In this document: piece by piece, positions 42,375-52,269 of the stretch
How the letters are laid out: each line of letters starts with the position of its first letter
Position numbering within the stretch: position 1 is the first letter of the stretch
Assembly (NCBI GenBank): GCA_018824085.1
Contig: JAHJHI010000017.1
Span: forward strand, 1 to 64,000
Reading direction: 5' to 3'
Length of the DNA: 64,000 nucleotides
Source: Gammaproteobacteria bacterium
GTDB taxonomy: Bacteria; Pseudomonadota; Gammaproteobacteria; Burkholderiales; Rhodocyclaceae
The notes under the pieces: model-generated
The model's input: the letters and a program-made list of their open reading frames with translations, nothing else
Database searches by the model: none
Told to the model about the DNA's origin: nothing
Made by a program: the position numbers and the translations under genes

Positions 42375-42987
42375 CTTGTCATGCGCACTGCTCGTATCGA
42401 CCGCCCTTGTCGCGGGCTGCGCCCAGACGGACACAATGAAAACCGCACACAGCACCCCGTGGGCGGCCTACGGGACGCCGGTCACCGAACAGGAGCTGGC
42501 GGCCTGGAACATCGACGTCCGCACGCCGGACGGTCGCGGCCTGCCGGCCGGCAGCGGTACGGTCGCCGCCGGCAAGAAACTCTATGACGCGCAATGCATC
42601 GCCTGCCATGGCGAAGCAGCCAAGGGGGGCTCGATGTACGGCAGCATGGTCGGCGGCATCGGGTCATTCACGACCGACAAGCGGGTGCTGACGCCCGGCA
42701 GCATGTACCCGTACGCCCCCATCCTGTTCGATTACATCAAGCGCGCCATGCCGCTGACGGCACCGCAATCGCTGAGCGACGACGAGGTGTATGCGATCAC
42801 CGCCTATCTGCTGAACCTGAACGGTCTGGTCGCGGACAACGCCACGCTGGACGCCGCATCGCTCGCGGCGGTGAAGATGCCGAACCGCGCGGGCTTCATC
42901 GTCGATGACCGGCCGGACACGCATGCCGCCCGCTGCATGACCGACTGCCAACCCCTGCGCACGCCGCCACCGCCAGCGGCGAAATAA
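42361..42987 (+). CDS. SoxD-like c-type cytochrome with lipoprotein signal (copy 1)
   Basis: The product is 208 aa. The signal ends in a lipobox (ALVAGC, Cys20), so the protein should be lipid-anchored. One haem site is present (CIACH, 79-83); a likely Met ligand lies in KRAMPL and a C-terminal helix in DDEVYAITAYLLNLNG. It is shorter than classical two-haem SoxD and carries a Cys/Pro-rich tail. It should accept electrons from the overlapping molybdenum subunit. It is homologous to the cytochrome at 62472-63011. Confidence 0.85.
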   Translation: MRLPDLSCALLVSTALVAGCAQTDTMKTAHSTPWAAYGTPVTEQELAAWNIDVRTPDGRGLPAGSGTVAAGKKLYDAQCIACHGEAAKGGSMYGSMVGGIGSFTTDKRVLTPGSMYPYAPILFDYIKRAMPLTAPQSLSDDEVYAITAYLLNLNGLVADNATLDAASLAAVKMPNRAGFIVDDRPDTHAARCMTDCQPLRTPPPPAAK

Positions 42988-42998
42988 GCAATGCCGAC

Positions 42999-43024
42999 CG
43001 TCCCCGCCGTCCGCGGCGGGGACG
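42999..43024. other. GC-rich hairpin between convergent soxD-like and yicC genes
   Basis: CGTCCCCGCC pairs perfectly with GGCGGGGACG around a 6-nt loop. There is no T-tract. Its place between two convergent stop codons suggests 3'-end protection or weak bidirectional termination. Confidence 0.5.
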
Positions 43025-43050
43025 CGCATCCTGTCAGACGTTCCCGCGAT

Positions 43051-43923
43051 TCATTCGACGTTCTGCACCTGCTCGCGCATCTGTTCGATCAGCAGTTTGA
43101 GCTCCATCGCGACGGCGCCGACATCCTGCGACACCGACTTCGACGCCAGCGTATTGGCTTCGCGGTTCAGTTCCTGCATCAGGAAGTCGAGCCGCTTGCC
43201 CGCAGCACCGCCACGGCCGAGGATGCGTTCCACTTCGTCGAGGTGGGCCGCCAGCCGGTTGAGCTCCTCCGCCACATCGATGCGGACCGCAAACAGCCCG
43301 ACTTCGGTACGAATGCGTTCGTCATCCGCGCTGCCGATCGCGTCCTGCAGGCGCTGCGTCAACTTCGCCTGGTATTCCTGCACGACCTCCGGCACGCGCG
43401 GCGTGACCTGGGTAACCAGTTCGCGCATGCGCGTTACGCGCTCCTGCAGCATCACGGCGAGCCGTGCGCCTTCGCGCTGGCGCGACGCCGTCAGGTCCGT
43501 CAGCGCCTGACGCACCGCACGGACGGCGGCTTCAGCCACCGCCTCGGCCGGCAGCGCGTCATCGCCCAGCATGCCGGGCCAGCGCAGGACTTCTGCCACC
43601 GACAGCTGCGCCGCCTGGGGCAACGCCGCTCGCACGCCGGCATCGAGCGCAACGAGCTGGGCCAGCAGACGCGCATCAAGCGCAAGTTCCCGCGCCCCCT
43701 CGCCCCCCGCTTGAAGTCCGGCCCGGCAATCCACCTTGCCGCGCGACAACGCGCCGGCAAGTTGCTCGCGCAGCAGGGGTTCAACGACGCGCAGCTCGTC
43801 GGCAAGCCGGAAATGCAGGTCGAGAAAGCGGGAATTTACGCTTCGAAGCTCAAGGTTGAGCGTTGCCTGGCCGACAGAGACAGCAGCTGTTGCAAAACCC
43901 GTCATGCTATGAATGCTGCCCAC
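43051..43923 (-). CDS. yicC: YicC family endoribonuclease
   Basis: The product is 290 aa. The family's N-terminal SMTGFA and LRSVNSRFLDLHFRL, and its C-terminal RLDFLMQELNREANTLASKS, are present. YicC-like proteins are RNA-cleaving enzymes that promote decay of specific transcripts in E. coli. GTG 43923 is chosen: GGAGG lies 9 nt upstream and the product then begins just before the canonical IHSMTGFA. The ATG at 43905 would remove conserved residues. It is divergent from the kinase gene across 132 bp. Confidence 0.88.
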   Translation of the reverse strand: MGSIHSMTGFATAAVSVGQATLNLELRSVNSRFLDLHFRLADELRVVEPLLREQLAGALSRGKVDCRAGLQAGGEGARELALDARLLAQLVALDAGVRAALPQAAQLSVAEVLRWPGMLGDDALPAEAVAEAAVRAVRQALTDLTASRQREGARLAVMLQERVTRMRELVTQVTPRVPEVVQEYQAKLTQRLQDAIGSADDERIRTEVGLFAVRIDVAEELNRLAAHLDEVERILGRGGAAGKRLDFLMQELNREANTLASKSVSQDVGAVAMELKLLIEQMREQVQNVE

Positions 43924-44055
43924 GCGCAATTTCCTCCGCTTGTTGGTCTGGCTTCATCCGGTCCGGCATTTGCCCGCGCGACTGTCGGGAAGCTTTACAG
44001 CCCGTTGTCAAACGCCCAGAATCGCGCCAAAACAAGGATCATAGCGGCCCGCAGA

Positions 44056-45024
44056 ATGCCCCCACAAGTCAATTGCGCCCTGCCGCCAGGCTTTGAACTC
44101 GATCAATACCGCATCCACAGCCAATTGAGCCTGGGCGGGTTTTCCATCGTCTATCTGGCACACGACCGCGAAAATGAACCGGTCGCCATCAAGGAATACC
44201 TTCCGAACGCGCTCGCACTGCGTGACGAAGGGCAGATCACGCCGAACATCCCGGAAGAATTCCTGCCCGCCTTCCGCTACGGCATGAAGTGTTTCTTCGA
44301 GGAAGGCCGAGCACTCGCCGGCCTGAACCACCCGAACGTCGTGCGCGTGCTGAACTTCTTCCGCGCCAATGAAACGGTGTACATGGTCATGCGCTACGAG
44401 CGCGGGCGCACCTTGCAGGACTACATCACCCGTCGGCGCGGCGAGATACGTGAAAGCTTCATCCGTTACGTGTTCACGCGCCTGCTCAACGGCCTGCGCG
44501 AGGTGCACGCGCACAAGCTGCTGCACCTCGACCTGAAGCCGTCCAACGTCTACCTGCGCAGCAACGGCTCGCCCGTGCTGCTTGATTTCGGCGCCGCGCG
44601 CACCACGCTGATGGCAGACACACCGATGCTCAAGCCGATGTACACGCCCGGCTTCGCCGCTCCGGAGCATTACCGGAACCGCGACCTGCTCGGCCCGTGG
44701 AGCGACATCTACAGCGTAGGAGCGAGCATGTATGCCTGCCTGTCGGGTGGCCCGCCCCAGGCCGCCGACCAGCGCCTGGAGAACGACGCGGTGATGCTGG
44801 CGTCGGAACGCTGGATAGGCCAGTACTCGCCACAACTGCTCGAAACCATAGACTGGTGCATGCAGATGAACCATCTCAAGCGCCCGCAAAGCGTGTTCGC
44901 GCTGCAGAAGGCACTCGCAACCTGGGACCGGGACCAGCCGATGCCGGAAGCACCTGCCGGCGCGACGGACAACCGCTGGCTGGACCGCGTACGCGCCCGT
45001 TTCAGCGCCTGGATGAGCAAATGA
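44056..45024 (+). CDS. Serine/threonine protein kinase
   Basis: The product is 322 aa. Eukaryote-like kinase motifs appear in order: glycine loop LSLGGFSIVY (25-34), ATP Lys46 (VAIKEY), catalytic HLDLKPSN (157-164), DFG (177-180 region) and TPGFAAPEHY. The usual HRD arginine is Leu158, so it is a non-RD kinase, possibly not regulated by activation-loop phosphorylation. There is no C-terminal membrane or PASTA domain, so it is cytoplasmic. The stop overlaps the PP2C gene (ATGA), forming a kinase/phosphatase pair. Confidence 0.9.
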   Translation: MPPQVNCALPPGFELDQYRIHSQLSLGGFSIVYLAHDRENEPVAIKEYLPNALALRDEGQITPNIPEEFLPAFRYGMKCFFEEGRALAGLNHPNVVRVLNFFRANETVYMVMRYERGRTLQDYITRRRGEIRESFIRYVFTRLLNGLREVHAHKLLHLDLKPSNVYLRSNGSPVLLDFGAARTTLMADTPMLKPMYTPGFAAPEHYRNRDLLGPWSDIYSVGASMYACLSGGPPQAADQRLENDAVMLASERWIGQYSPQLLETIDWCMQMNHLKRPQSVFALQKALATWDRDQPMPEAPAGATDNRWLDRVRARFSAWMSK

Positions 45025-45938
45025 GATTCACGATATTCCAGGAAAGCCGCCTGGGCCGCCGCAAATCGAACCAGGACCGCATGGCGTATTCCTACTCGCG
45101 CGACGCGCTGCTGATGGTGGTCGCCGACGGCATGGGCGGACACCTACAGGGCGAGGTCGCCGCGCAGATCGCGGTCCAGTATCTGGTCGAATCCTTCCAG
45201 CGCGAGGCCAAGCCGCGCCTCAACGACCCCTTCCTCTTCCTGTCGCGCGGCCTGACGAACGCGCACTGCGCCATCCTCGACTACGCGGACGAACGCGACA
45301 TCGAGGACGGCCCTCGCACCACCTGTGTCGCCTGTGTGATCCAGGATTCGGTCGCCTACTGGGCGCACGCCGGCGACTCGCGCCTCTACGTGCTGCGCGC
45401 CGGTCACGTCATGGCGCAGACGCGCGACCACTCGCGCGTGCAGCGCATGATCGACCGCGGCCTGCTCGACGAGGACGGCGCAATGACGCATCCGCACCGC
45501 AACCGCATCTACAGCTGTCTCGGCGGGCCGATCGCGCCACAGATCGAATACTCGCGCAAGACACCGCTGCTCACCGGCGACACCGTCATGCTTTGCAGCG
45601 ACGGCGTGTGGGGCCCGCTCGGCAACGACGTGCTGCTCCGGCTGTTCGAGGACACCGACGTGATGCAGGCAGTGCCACGCCTGATGGACCACGCTGAAAC
45701 GGCCGGCGGCGACACCTGCGACAACCTGACGACGGTCGCCATCAACTGGCACGACAGCTACGCCGAGGAACCTCGCGGTTCGGTGACGACCAAAACCCTT
45801 CCACTCGATCGGCACACGACGGTGCTCGAAGGTTTCGGCGATCGAGCCTCGCTGCGCGAGGAATGGGACGAATCCGCCATCGAGGCCGCCATTTCCGAAA
45901 TCAATTCCGCCATCAACAAGTATTCCAAAGGACAGTAA
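45021..45938 (+). CDS. PP2C-type protein phosphatase
   Basis: The product is 305 aa. Metal-binding motifs of the PPM family are present: [35 protein letters not shown] and the late [14 protein letters not shown] further C-terminal stretch of about 60 residues (acidic, ending [10 protein letters not shown]) lies beyond the fold. It should reverse phosphorylation by the co-translated kinase. It is followed 1 bp later by rph, so the signalling pair is in line with housekeeping genes. Confidence 0.9.
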   Translation: MRFTIFQESRLGRRKSNQDRMAYSYSRDALLMVVADGMGGHLQGEVAAQIAVQYLVESFQREAKPRLNDPFLFLSRGLTNAHCAILDYADERDIEDGPRTTCVACVIQDSVAYWAHAGDSRLYVLRAGHVMAQTRDHSRVQRMIDRGLLDEDGAMTHPHRNRIYSCLGGPIAPQIEYSRKTPLLTGDTVMLCSDGVWGPLGNDVLLRLFEDTDVMQAVPRLMDHAETAGGDTCDNLTTVAINWHDSYAEEPRGSVTTKTLPLDRHTTVLEGFGDRASLREEWDESAIEAAISEINSAINKYSKGQ

Positions 45939-45939
45939 C

Positions 45940-46659
45940 GTGACCCGACCCAGTGGCCGCAGGCCCGACGAAGCACGCGCACTGCGCATCACCCGCCACT
46001 TCACGCGCCATGCCGAAGGTTCGGTGCTGATCGAGGTCGGCGAGACGCGCGTGCTGTGCACCGCCAGCGTCGAAGAGAACGTGCCGCCCTTCCTGCGCGG
46101 CCGCGGCCAGGGCTGGGTCACCGCCGAATACGGCATGCTGCCGCGCTCAACCCACACGCGCAGCGCGCGCGAGGCGGCCAAGGGCAAACAGAGCGGACGC
46201 ACCCAGGAGATCCAGCGCCTCATCGGCCGCAGCCTGCGCTCGGTCACGGATCTCGCGGCACTCGGCGAACGCCAGATCACGCTCGACTGCGACGTGCTGC
46301 AGGCCGACGGCGGCACGCGCTGCGCATCCATCACCGGTGCCTGCATCGCGCTGCACGACGCATTGACCGGTCTGGTCGACAAGGGCCTGCTGCCGGCCAA
46401 TCCGCTGCGCGAACTCGTGGCAGCGGTGTCGGTCGGCGTGTTCGACGGCACGCCGGTGCTCGACCTCGACTACCCGGAAGATTCCGCCTGCGACACCGAC
46501 ATGAATGTCGTCATGACCGCCAGCGGCGGTCTGTGCGAAATCCAGGGCACCGCCGAAGGCACGCCGTTCTCGCGCAAGGAACTCGACGCGCTGATGGATC
46601 TGGCGCAGGGCGGCATCGACGCCCTCGTCGCCGCGCAGCGCGAGGCGCTCGGGCTGTGA
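45940..46659 (+). CDS. rph: Ribonuclease PH
   Basis: The product is 239 aa, full length. [15 protein letters not shown] at the N-terminus, [23 protein letters not shown] and [19 protein letters not shown] identify it. It trims tRNA 3' ends phosphorolytically. The start is GTG 45940, 1 bp after the PP2C stop. The stop overlaps rdgB (GTGA). Confidence 0.96.
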   Translation: MTRPSGRRPDEARALRITRHFTRHAEGSVLIEVGETRVLCTASVEENVPPFLRGRGQGWVTAEYGMLPRSTHTRSAREAAKGKQSGRTQEIQRLIGRSLRSVTDLAALGERQITLDCDVLQADGGTRCASITGACIALHDALTGLVDKGLLPANPLRELVAAVSVGVFDGTPVLDLDYPEDSACDTDMNVVMTASGGLCEIQGTAEGTPFSRKELDALMDLAQGGIDALVAAQREALGL

Positions 46660-47261
46660 AGCCGTTCGACCGCCTCGTGCTGGCCAGCAGCAACGCCGGC
46701 AAGCTGCGCGAGCTGTCGGCCATGCTGGAGCCGCTCGGCATAGAGGTCGTGCCGCAGGCGTCGCTCGGCGTCACCGACGCTGAAGAGCCGCACGCGACCT
46801 TCGTCGAAAACGCTCTGGCCAAGGCCCGCCACGCCGCGCGCGCAACCGGCCTGGCGGCGCTGGCCGACGACTCCGGCCTGTGCGTGCGTGCGCTGGCCGG
46901 GCGCCCCGGCGTGCTGTCGGCGCGCTACGCCGGTGAGCCGAAATCGGACGTCGCGAACAACGCGAAACTGGTGGCCGACCTGCAGGGCCACGCCGACCGC
47001 CGCGCACATTTCTATTCGGTCATCGTGCTGGTGCGCAGCGCCGACGATCCGCAGCCGCTGATCGCCGACGGCGAATGGGCCGGCGAGATCATCGACACCG
47101 CGCGCGGCGGGGGCGGTTTCGGCTACGACCCCCACTTCTACGTGCCGTCGCTGGAACAGACCGCAGCAGAGATCGAACCGGAGCTGAAGAACACACTGTC
47201 TCATCGCGCCGCGGCCATGCGCCACCTGCTGGAGCGGTTGCGCGCCATCACCGTCGCATGA
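46656..47261 (+). CDS. rdgB: dITP/XTP pyrophosphatase
   Basis: The product is 201 aa. [18 protein letters not shown] at the N-terminus, [37 protein letters not shown] and [14 protein letters not shown] are the Ham1/RdgB signatures. It removes non-canonical purine triphosphates. GTG 46656 overlaps the rph stop by 4 bp; its own stop overlaps hemW by 4 bp. Confidence 0.95.
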   Translation: MKPFDRLVLASSNAGKLRELSAMLEPLGIEVVPQASLGVTDAEEPHATFVENALAKARHAARATGLAALADDSGLCVRALAGRPGVLSARYAGEPKSDVANNAKLVADLQGHADRRAHFYSVIVLVRSADDPQPLIADGEWAGEIIDTARGGGGFGYDPHFYVPSLEQTAAEIEPELKNTLSHRAAAMRHLLERLRAITVA

Positions 47262-48469
47262 CGCGCGTCATCCCGCTTGCGCCGTACCGCGCGGCGCGTC
47301 CGGCGGCTCGCGGCGAAGGTGCGCTGCAGTTTGCGACCCCACCGCCGCTGGCGCTGTACATCCACTTCCCGTGGTGCGTGCGCAAGTGCCCGTACTGCGA
47401 CTTCAATTCGCACACCGTGCGCGACGGCATCCCGGAAGACGCCTACGTCGCCGCACTGATCGCCGACCTCGAACAGTCGCTGCCCGACATCTGGGGACGG
47501 CGCATCCACAGCATCTTCTTCGGCGGCGGCACACCCAGCCTGATCACGCCGGAAGCCCTCGACCGGCTGCTCATCGCGGTGCGTGCACGCGTCCAGCTGC
47601 TGCCGCAGGCCGAGATCACGCTGGAAGCCAATCCGGGCACCGTCGAGGCCGCGCGCTTCGCCGGCTTTCGCGACGCCGGCATCAACCGGCTGTCGATCGG
47701 CGTGCAGAGCTTCAACGACCGCCACCTGTCCGCGCTCGGCCGCATCCATGATTCGGCAGAGGCGCTGCGCGCCATCGAACTGGCGCAACGCATGTTCGAA
47801 CGCGTGAACATCGACCTGATGTACGCACTGCCGCAGCAGTCGATGGACGAAGCGATGCAGGACGTCGAGCGCGCGCTGTCCACCGGCGTGACCCACCTGT
47901 CGTGCTACCACCTGACGCTGGAGCCGAACACGCCGTTCGCCGCACATCCGCCCGCCCTGCCCGACGACGATGCGTCGGCCGACATGCAGGAAGCGCTGGA
48001 GGCGAAGCTCGCGGACGCGGGCTTCCGGCACTACGAAACATCGGCCTTCGCCCGCCCCGGCCAGCACTGCCAGCACAACCTCAACTACTGGCAGTTCGGC
48101 GACTATCTGGGCATCGGCGCCGGCGCGCACGGCAAGCTGAGTTTCCACGACCGGATTCGGCGCGACATGCGCCACAAGCATCCGAACGCCTACCTGGACG
48201 CGGCCGCCCGCGGCGAATTCGTGCAGGAATCACGCGAAGTCGCCGCGGGCGAGCTGCCGTTCGAATTCATGATGAATGCCGCCCGCCTGAACGACGGCTT
48301 CCACATCGACCTGTTCCAGCGCCACACCGCACTGCCGGTCGACGTGCTGATGCCGCGCCTGCTCGCCGCGCGCGAGGACGGGCTGCTCGAGCTCGAGAGC
48401 GGCCACGTCAGGCCAACCCTCCGCGGCCGGCGCTTCCTGAACGAACTGCTGCAACGGTTTCTGGACTGA
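47258..48469 (+). CDS. hemW: HemW, radical-SAM haem chaperone
   Basis: The product is 403 aa. The radical-SAM motif CVRKCPYCDF follows YIHFPW, then FFGGGTPSL and NRLSIGVQSFND. The C-terminal HemN-like domain is complete. The motif is CxxxCxxC without the extra Cys of true HemN coproporphyrinogen oxidase, consistent with HemW, which inserts haem into respiratory proteins. It ends the rph-rdgB-hemW run. Confidence 0.92.
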   Translation: MTRVIPLAPYRAARPAARGEGALQFATPPPLALYIHFPWCVRKCPYCDFNSHTVRDGIPEDAYVAALIADLEQSLPDIWGRRIHSIFFGGGTPSLITPEALDRLLIAVRARVQLLPQAEITLEANPGTVEAARFAGFRDAGINRLSIGVQSFNDRHLSALGRIHDSAEALRAIELAQRMFERVNIDLMYALPQQSMDEAMQDVERALSTGVTHLSCYHLTLEPNTPFAAHPPALPDDDASADMQEALEAKLADAGFRHYETSAFARPGQHCQHNLNYWQFGDYLGIGAGAHGKLSFHDRIRRDMRHKHPNAYLDAAARGEFVQESREVAAGELPFEFMMNAARLNDGFHIDLFQRHTALPVDVLMPRLLAAREDGLLELESGHVRPTLRGRRFLNELLQRFLD

Positions 48470-48520
48470 CGACCGTTCGCACCGCGACGATGGGCGGCGC
48501 TGTCGGGCACCGCCCGGACC

Positions 48521-49225
48521 TCAGGCCACGCGCCGGAAAATCACGTCCCATACGCCGTGCCCGAGCCGCAGGCCGCGCGCCTCGAATTTGGTCAGCGGCC
48601 GGTAGTCGGGGCGCGGTGCAAAGCCGTCGACCGTGTTTTCGAGCAGCGGCTCGGCCGACAGCACGTCGAGCATCTGCTGGCCGTAGTCCTCGATGTCGGT
48701 CGCACAGTGCAGGTAGCCGCCCGGCGTCAGCCTGGCAGCGAGCTGTGCCACCAGCGGCGGCTGGATGAGACGGCGCTTCAAGTGACGCTTCTTGGGCCAC
48801 GGATCCGGGAAGTAGACGTGCACGCCGGCGAGCGATCCGTCAGGAATCATGTCGCGCAGCACTTCGACCGCGTCGTGCTGGATCACCCGCAGGTTGGTCA
48901 GGCCCCGCTCTGCGATCAGCTTGAGCGCGGAGCCCACACCGGGGCCATGCACCTCGATGCCGACAAAATCCGTGTCGGGGCGGGCAGCGGCAATTTCCAC
49001 CGTGGTGAAACCCATGCCGAAACCGATCTCCAGCACCACCGGAGCGACACGGCCGAACACGGTGGCGGCGTCCAGCGGCTGCTTCGCGTACGGGATGCCC
49101 CAGCGCGGCATGCCTTCCTGGATGTTGCGCGTCTGCGCCGGCGACATGCGGCCCTGGCGCAGCACATAGCTGCGGATGTGGCGCGTCTCGGCAGACGGCT
49201 CGGGAATATCCGGGGTATCGGTCAT
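48521..49225 (-). CDS. trmB: tRNA (guanine-N7-)-methyltransferase
   Basis: The product is 234 aa. The SAM motif [17 protein letters not shown], the family's [22 protein letters not shown] and the C-terminal [16 protein letters not shown] are intact. It makes m7G46 in tRNA. ATG 49225 gives a short acidic N-terminus before [14 protein letters not shown]. It converges on hemW, with a 51-bp gap and no clear terminator. Confidence 0.95.
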   Translation of the reverse strand: MTDTPDIPEPSAETRHIRSYVLRQGRMSPAQTRNIQEGMPRWGIPYAKQPLDAATVFGRVAPVVLEIGFGMGFTTVEIAAARPDTDFVGIEVHGPGVGSALKLIAERGLTNLRVIQHDAVEVLRDMIPDGSLAGVHVYFPDPWPKKRHLKRRLIQPPLVAQLAARLTPGGYLHCATDIEDYGQQMLDVLSAEPLLENTVDGFAPRPDYRPLTKFEARGLRLGHGVWDVIFRRVA

Positions 49226-49281
49226 CAATGCAGGTCCGGCAAGGTGGCGCGGACGCGCCACCGGAAGATGAAGGACGCCGG

Positions 49282-50076
49282 TCAGACGCCCGGAGTGATC
49301 AGGCCGGCGGCGGGCGAACTCGGCGTCGCGCTGTAGAGCTTGCGCGGCATCCGCCCGGCCAGGAACGCGTCGCGCCCGGCCTCGACCGCCTTTCTCATTG
49401 CGCCGGCCATGCGCACCGGGTCCTGTGCTGCGGCGATCGCGGTATTCATCAGCACGCCGTCACAGCCCAGCTCCATCGCGATGGCCGCATCCGATGCCGT
49501 GCCCACGCCGGCGTCGACGATGACCGGCACCTTGGCGTTGTCGATGATGAGCCGCAGGTTCCACGGATTGAGGATGCCCATGCCGGAACCGATGAGGCTG
49601 GCCAGCGGCATGACCGCCACACAACCGATTTCCTCCAGCCGCTTGGCCTGAATCGGGTCATCCGAGCAATACACCATGACGTCGAAGCCGTCGCGCACCA
49701 GCGTTTCGGCGGCGATCAGCGTCTGCGGCATGTCCGGGAACAGCGTCGTCGAGTCACCCAGCACCTCGAGCTTGACCAGGTTGTGGCCATCGAGCAGTTC
49801 GCGTGCGAGACGCAGTGTGCGAACCGCGTCATCCGCGGTGTAGCAGCCGGCCGTGTTCGGCAGCAGCGTGTAGCGGTCCGGCGGCAGCACATCCAGCAGG
49901 CTGGGCTGACCCGGCTCCTGACCGATATTGGTGCGACGGATCGCCACCGTGATGATCTGTGCGCCGGACGCATCGACCGCTTCGCGCGTCTGGTCGAAGT
50001 CACGGTACTTGCCGGTGCCGACCAGCAGACGCGACGAAAACGCGCGGCTGCCCACTTTCAGTATGTCGTTGCTCAT
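49282..50076 (-). CDS. thiG: Thiazole synthase ThiG
   Basis: The product is 264 aa. [12 protein letters not shown] at the N-terminus, the Schiff-base lysine in [22 protein letters not shown] and [20 protein letters not shown] are present. It forms the thiazole phosphate of thiamine using sulfur from ThiS. It follows thiS by 17 bp. Confidence 0.96.
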   Translation of the reverse strand: MSNDILKVGSRAFSSRLLVGTGKYRDFDQTREAVDASGAQIITVAIRRTNIGQEPGQPSLLDVLPPDRYTLLPNTAGCYTADDAVRTLRLARELLDGHNLVKLEVLGDSTTLFPDMPQTLIAAETLVRDGFDVMVYCSDDPIQAKRLEEIGCVAVMPLASLIGSGMGILNPWNLRLIIDNAKVPVIVDAGVGTASDAAIAMELGCDGVLMNTAIAAAQDPVRMAGAMRKAVEAGRDAFLAGRMPRKLYSATPSSPAAGLITPGV

Positions 50077-50093
50077 GCTCGGATTCTTGAGGT

Positions 50094-50309
50094 TCAGCCG
50101 CCGCCGACTGCGACGACTATTTCAATGCGGTCGCCACCACACAGCAGCGTGTCCGCATGCCGTGCGCGCGGCACGATTTCACCATTGCGCTCGACCGCGA
50201 CGCGCTTGCCCGCGAGCCCGAGACCTGAAATCAGGTCAGCCACGGTGTGCCCGGCGGCAATCGGGTGCGTGCGGCCGTTCAGCTGTATCGATGCGGTAGA
50301 TGCGCTCAC
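50094..50309 (-). CDS. thiS: Sulfur carrier protein ThiS
   Basis: The product is 71 aa, ubiquitin-like, ending in the essential Gly-Gly (VAVGGG). [11 protein letters not shown] and [14 protein letters not shown] are typical. The start is GTG 50309. It forms an operon with thiG. thiF/thiI-type partners are not in the window. Confidence 0.93.
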   Translation of the reverse strand: MSASTASIQLNGRTHPIAAGHTVADLISGLGLAGKRVAVERNGEIVPRARHADTLLCGGDRIEIVVAVGGG

Positions 50310-50488
50310 GCGCGCAGTTTACCGGTATTGCGCGCCGCCGCACGCGCACACCGCCAGCGCGGCGCCCGCAACCCGGGAAATCTTCCCTTAACACTTCGCA
50401 CACGAAGCACCATCCTCTGCTGCGGCGACGACATCCGGTCGCCGCCATTCGCGCCATTGCCCGCCCATCCACCCGATCCGGAATCACC

Positions 50489-50941
50489 ATGCCCGCCCTG
50501 CGCCCCCTCCTCCTTGCCGCCGCACTGCTCCCGCTGCCGACGCCCCCCGCAACCGCTGCCGGCGACCTCGGCCGCCAGGAACCCGTCGTCGTGACGCTGC
50601 AACTCGGCGACAGCGGCGGCGCACATCGCTTCACGCCGGACGCGCTGACGCTGGAAACCGGCAAGCTCTACGCACTGCGCCTGCACAACGCCGGCAGCCA
50701 GCCCTATTACTTCCGGTCGAATGCGCTGGCGGACGCGGTCTATACGCGCAAGGTGGTCGCGCGGGACGCAGCGGGCAACATGGTGGCCGAGGTCTATGGC
50801 GCCGTCCGGCGCGTGGAAATCGCCGCCGGCCAGGTTGCCGAATGGTGGTTCGTGCCGATCCGCACCGGCCGATTTGACGACGTCATGTCGACACCGGCCC
50901 TGCGTGACGCCGGCATGCGCGCCACCATCGAAGTGAAGTAG
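50489..50941 (+). CDS. Exported cupredoxin-like protein
   Basis: The product is 150 aa with a signal peptide (to ATA). The body, from VVVTLQLGDSGG through FTPDALTLETGKLYALRLHNAGSQPYYF to a C-terminal GRFDDVMSTPALRDAGM, looks like a cupredoxin or plastocyanin-type beta fold (the L-x-L-E-x-G-x-x-Y-x-L-x-x-x-N pattern). The classical C-terminal Cys-His-Met copper ligands are not evident, so copper binding is doubtful. It stands alone just before the tRNA gene. The 179 bp upstream (50310-50488) hold nothing else. Confidence 0.7.
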   Translation: MPALRPLLLAAALLPLPTPPATAAGDLGRQEPVVVTLQLGDSGGAHRFTPDALTLETGKLYALRLHNAGSQPYYFRSNALADAVYTRKVVARDAAGNMVAEVYGAVRRVEIAAGQVAEWWFVPIRTGRFDDVMSTPALRDAGMRATIEVK

Positions 50942-50947
50942 GCAACG

Positions 50948-50976
50948 TTTGCGCAGCCGCGCTTCGGGCGTACAAT
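50948..50976 (+). promoter_or_regulatory. Sigma-70 promoter of tRNA-Gly
   Basis: TTTGCG (50948-50953) and TACAAT (50971-50976) are 17 bp apart and end 10 bp before the tRNA. The spacer to the tRNA is GC-rich (CGCGCCCGCT), like the discriminators of stringently controlled stable-RNA promoters. Confidence 0.7.
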
Positions 50977-50986
50977 CGCGCCCGCT

Positions 50987-51060
50987 GCGGGTGTAGTTCA
51001 ATGGCAGAACGGCAGCTTCCCAAGCTGCATACGTGGGTTCGATTCCCATCACCCGCTCCA
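50987..51060 (+). tRNA. tRNA-Gly (anticodon CCC)
   Basis: The gene is 74 nt with encoded CCA. The acceptor stem GCGGGTG/CACCCGC, the anticodon stem GCAGC/GCTGC around TTCCCAA, and the T arm GTGGG-TTCGATT-CCCAT all pair. It decodes GGG. The 177 bp that follow (51061-51237) contain no gene. Confidence 0.96.
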
Positions 51061-51237
51061 TTCGCAACGCCGGACTCCGCTTTTCCTACAGCCATCCGCG
51101 TGTCGCATCGCTAGACTGGGTGTCGCTTCACCCCTCCGCACCATCGCAGGTTCCGACCTGTACCCCGGATCGCACGATCCATTCGCCCGCGCCGGCGAAG
51201 CTGCCGGCACGCACGCACCACAATCTGGGAGAACCTC

Positions 51238-52269
51238 ATGCGCTCGCGCCGCCTGCCGCCATTCCTTTGCCTTTTTTTGCCGGCGCTCACGCTGGCGCCC
51301 GCCAGCCACGCGGACGAAGTGCTGCTCGTCAATGGTGACCGCCTCACCGGCCGCATCGTGTCAAAGGCGGGCAACACGCTGATCATCAAGACCGAATACG
51401 CGGGCAAGGTCAGCGTGCGCTGGGACCAGGTGAAGGGCGTGTCCACGAAATCACCCGTCACCGTCATGACCGCCGGCGGCGATCTTCTGAAAAGCGCGCA
51501 GCTGTCAGCACCCGAACCCGAACGCATCGGGATTGCCAATACGGAAGGCGGAGGACGCACGGTCAAGCGCCAGGACATCGCATTCATCAATCCCAAGCCG
51601 GAGCAGTCAGGCCACGGCGTCAGCTACAGTGGCCGCGTGAACGTGTCGGCCGCATCGGTACGCGGCAATTCGGAAAGCGATCGCGTCTATGCCGACGGCG
51701 CGCTCAATGCGCGGGCCAAGGATTACGCGTGGGGACTCGGCATGAAGATCGAGCGGCGCAAGGAGAACGACGTGAAGACGGCGCAGCGCTGGCTGCTCGA
51801 CGGCAACTATGACCATTTCGTGGACAGCCGCCACTTCATCTATGCGCGCACGTCGCTCGAACAGGACAAGTTCAAGGACATCCAGCTTCGGACCACGGTC
51901 GGCGGCGGTTACGGCTGGCAGATCTACGAAAACGACCAGACCAAGCTGTCGCTGCGCACCGGTCTGGATTACGTGAATCTCGACCGGGACACCGGCGAGG
52001 ATGAAGACTATCCGGCACTGGGCTGGGGCGTGCGCGCGTCGCACTGGCTGCTGGACCGTCGCGCCGAACTGTTCCACGAACAGGACGGTTTCTGGAGCCT
52101 GTCTGACTCGGAAGAGCTGACGATACGGTCGAAGACCGGCGTCCGGCTGCCGATTGCCGCGGGCATCACCGCATCGGCCCAGCTCAATGCCGACTGGGAC
52201 CGCACGCCGGCTCCGGGCCGCAAGTCGACCGACACGACGATGCTGCTGGGTCTTGGCTACGCCTGGTAA
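51238..52269 (+). CDS. DUF481 outer-membrane protein (YdiY-like)
   Basis: The product is 343 aa. A signal peptide (to SHA) leads into an N-terminal domain of about 100 residues with DEVLLVNGDRLTGRIVSKAGNTLIIKTEYAGKVSVRWDQVKGV. A beta-barrel follows: SGRVNVSAASVRGNSESDRVYADGALNAR and alternating strands to the terminal LLGLGYAW, which ends in an aromatic residue as barrel proteins do. DUF481 proteins are often acid- or salt-induced porin-like proteins. The function here is unknown. Confidence 0.85.
   Translation: MRSRRLPPFLCLFLPALTLAPASHADEVLLVNGDRLTGRIVSKAGNTLIIKTEYAGKVSVRWDQVKGVSTKSPVTVMTAGGDLLKSAQLSAPEPERIGIANTEGGGRTVKRQDIAFINPKPEQSGHGVSYSGRVNVSAASVRGNSESDRVYADGALNARAKDYAWGLGMKIERRKENDVKTAQRWLLDGNYDHFVDSRHFIYARTSLEQDKFKDIQLRTTVGGGYGWQIYENDQTKLSLRTGLDYVNLDRDTGEDEDYPALGWGVRASHWLLDRRAELFHEQDGFWSLSDSEELTIRSKTGVRLPIAAGITASAQLNADWDRTPAPGRKSTDTTMLLGLGYAW

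Noticed and set aside
41064-42987. A full thiosulfate-oxidising Sox cluster
   Set aside because: Only soxC- and soxD-like genes occur at both loci. No soxX, Y, Z, A or B is in the window.
48470-48520. Terminator between hemW and trmB
   Set aside because: GGGCGG/CCGCCC can pair, but the loop is long and no T-tract exists on either strand.
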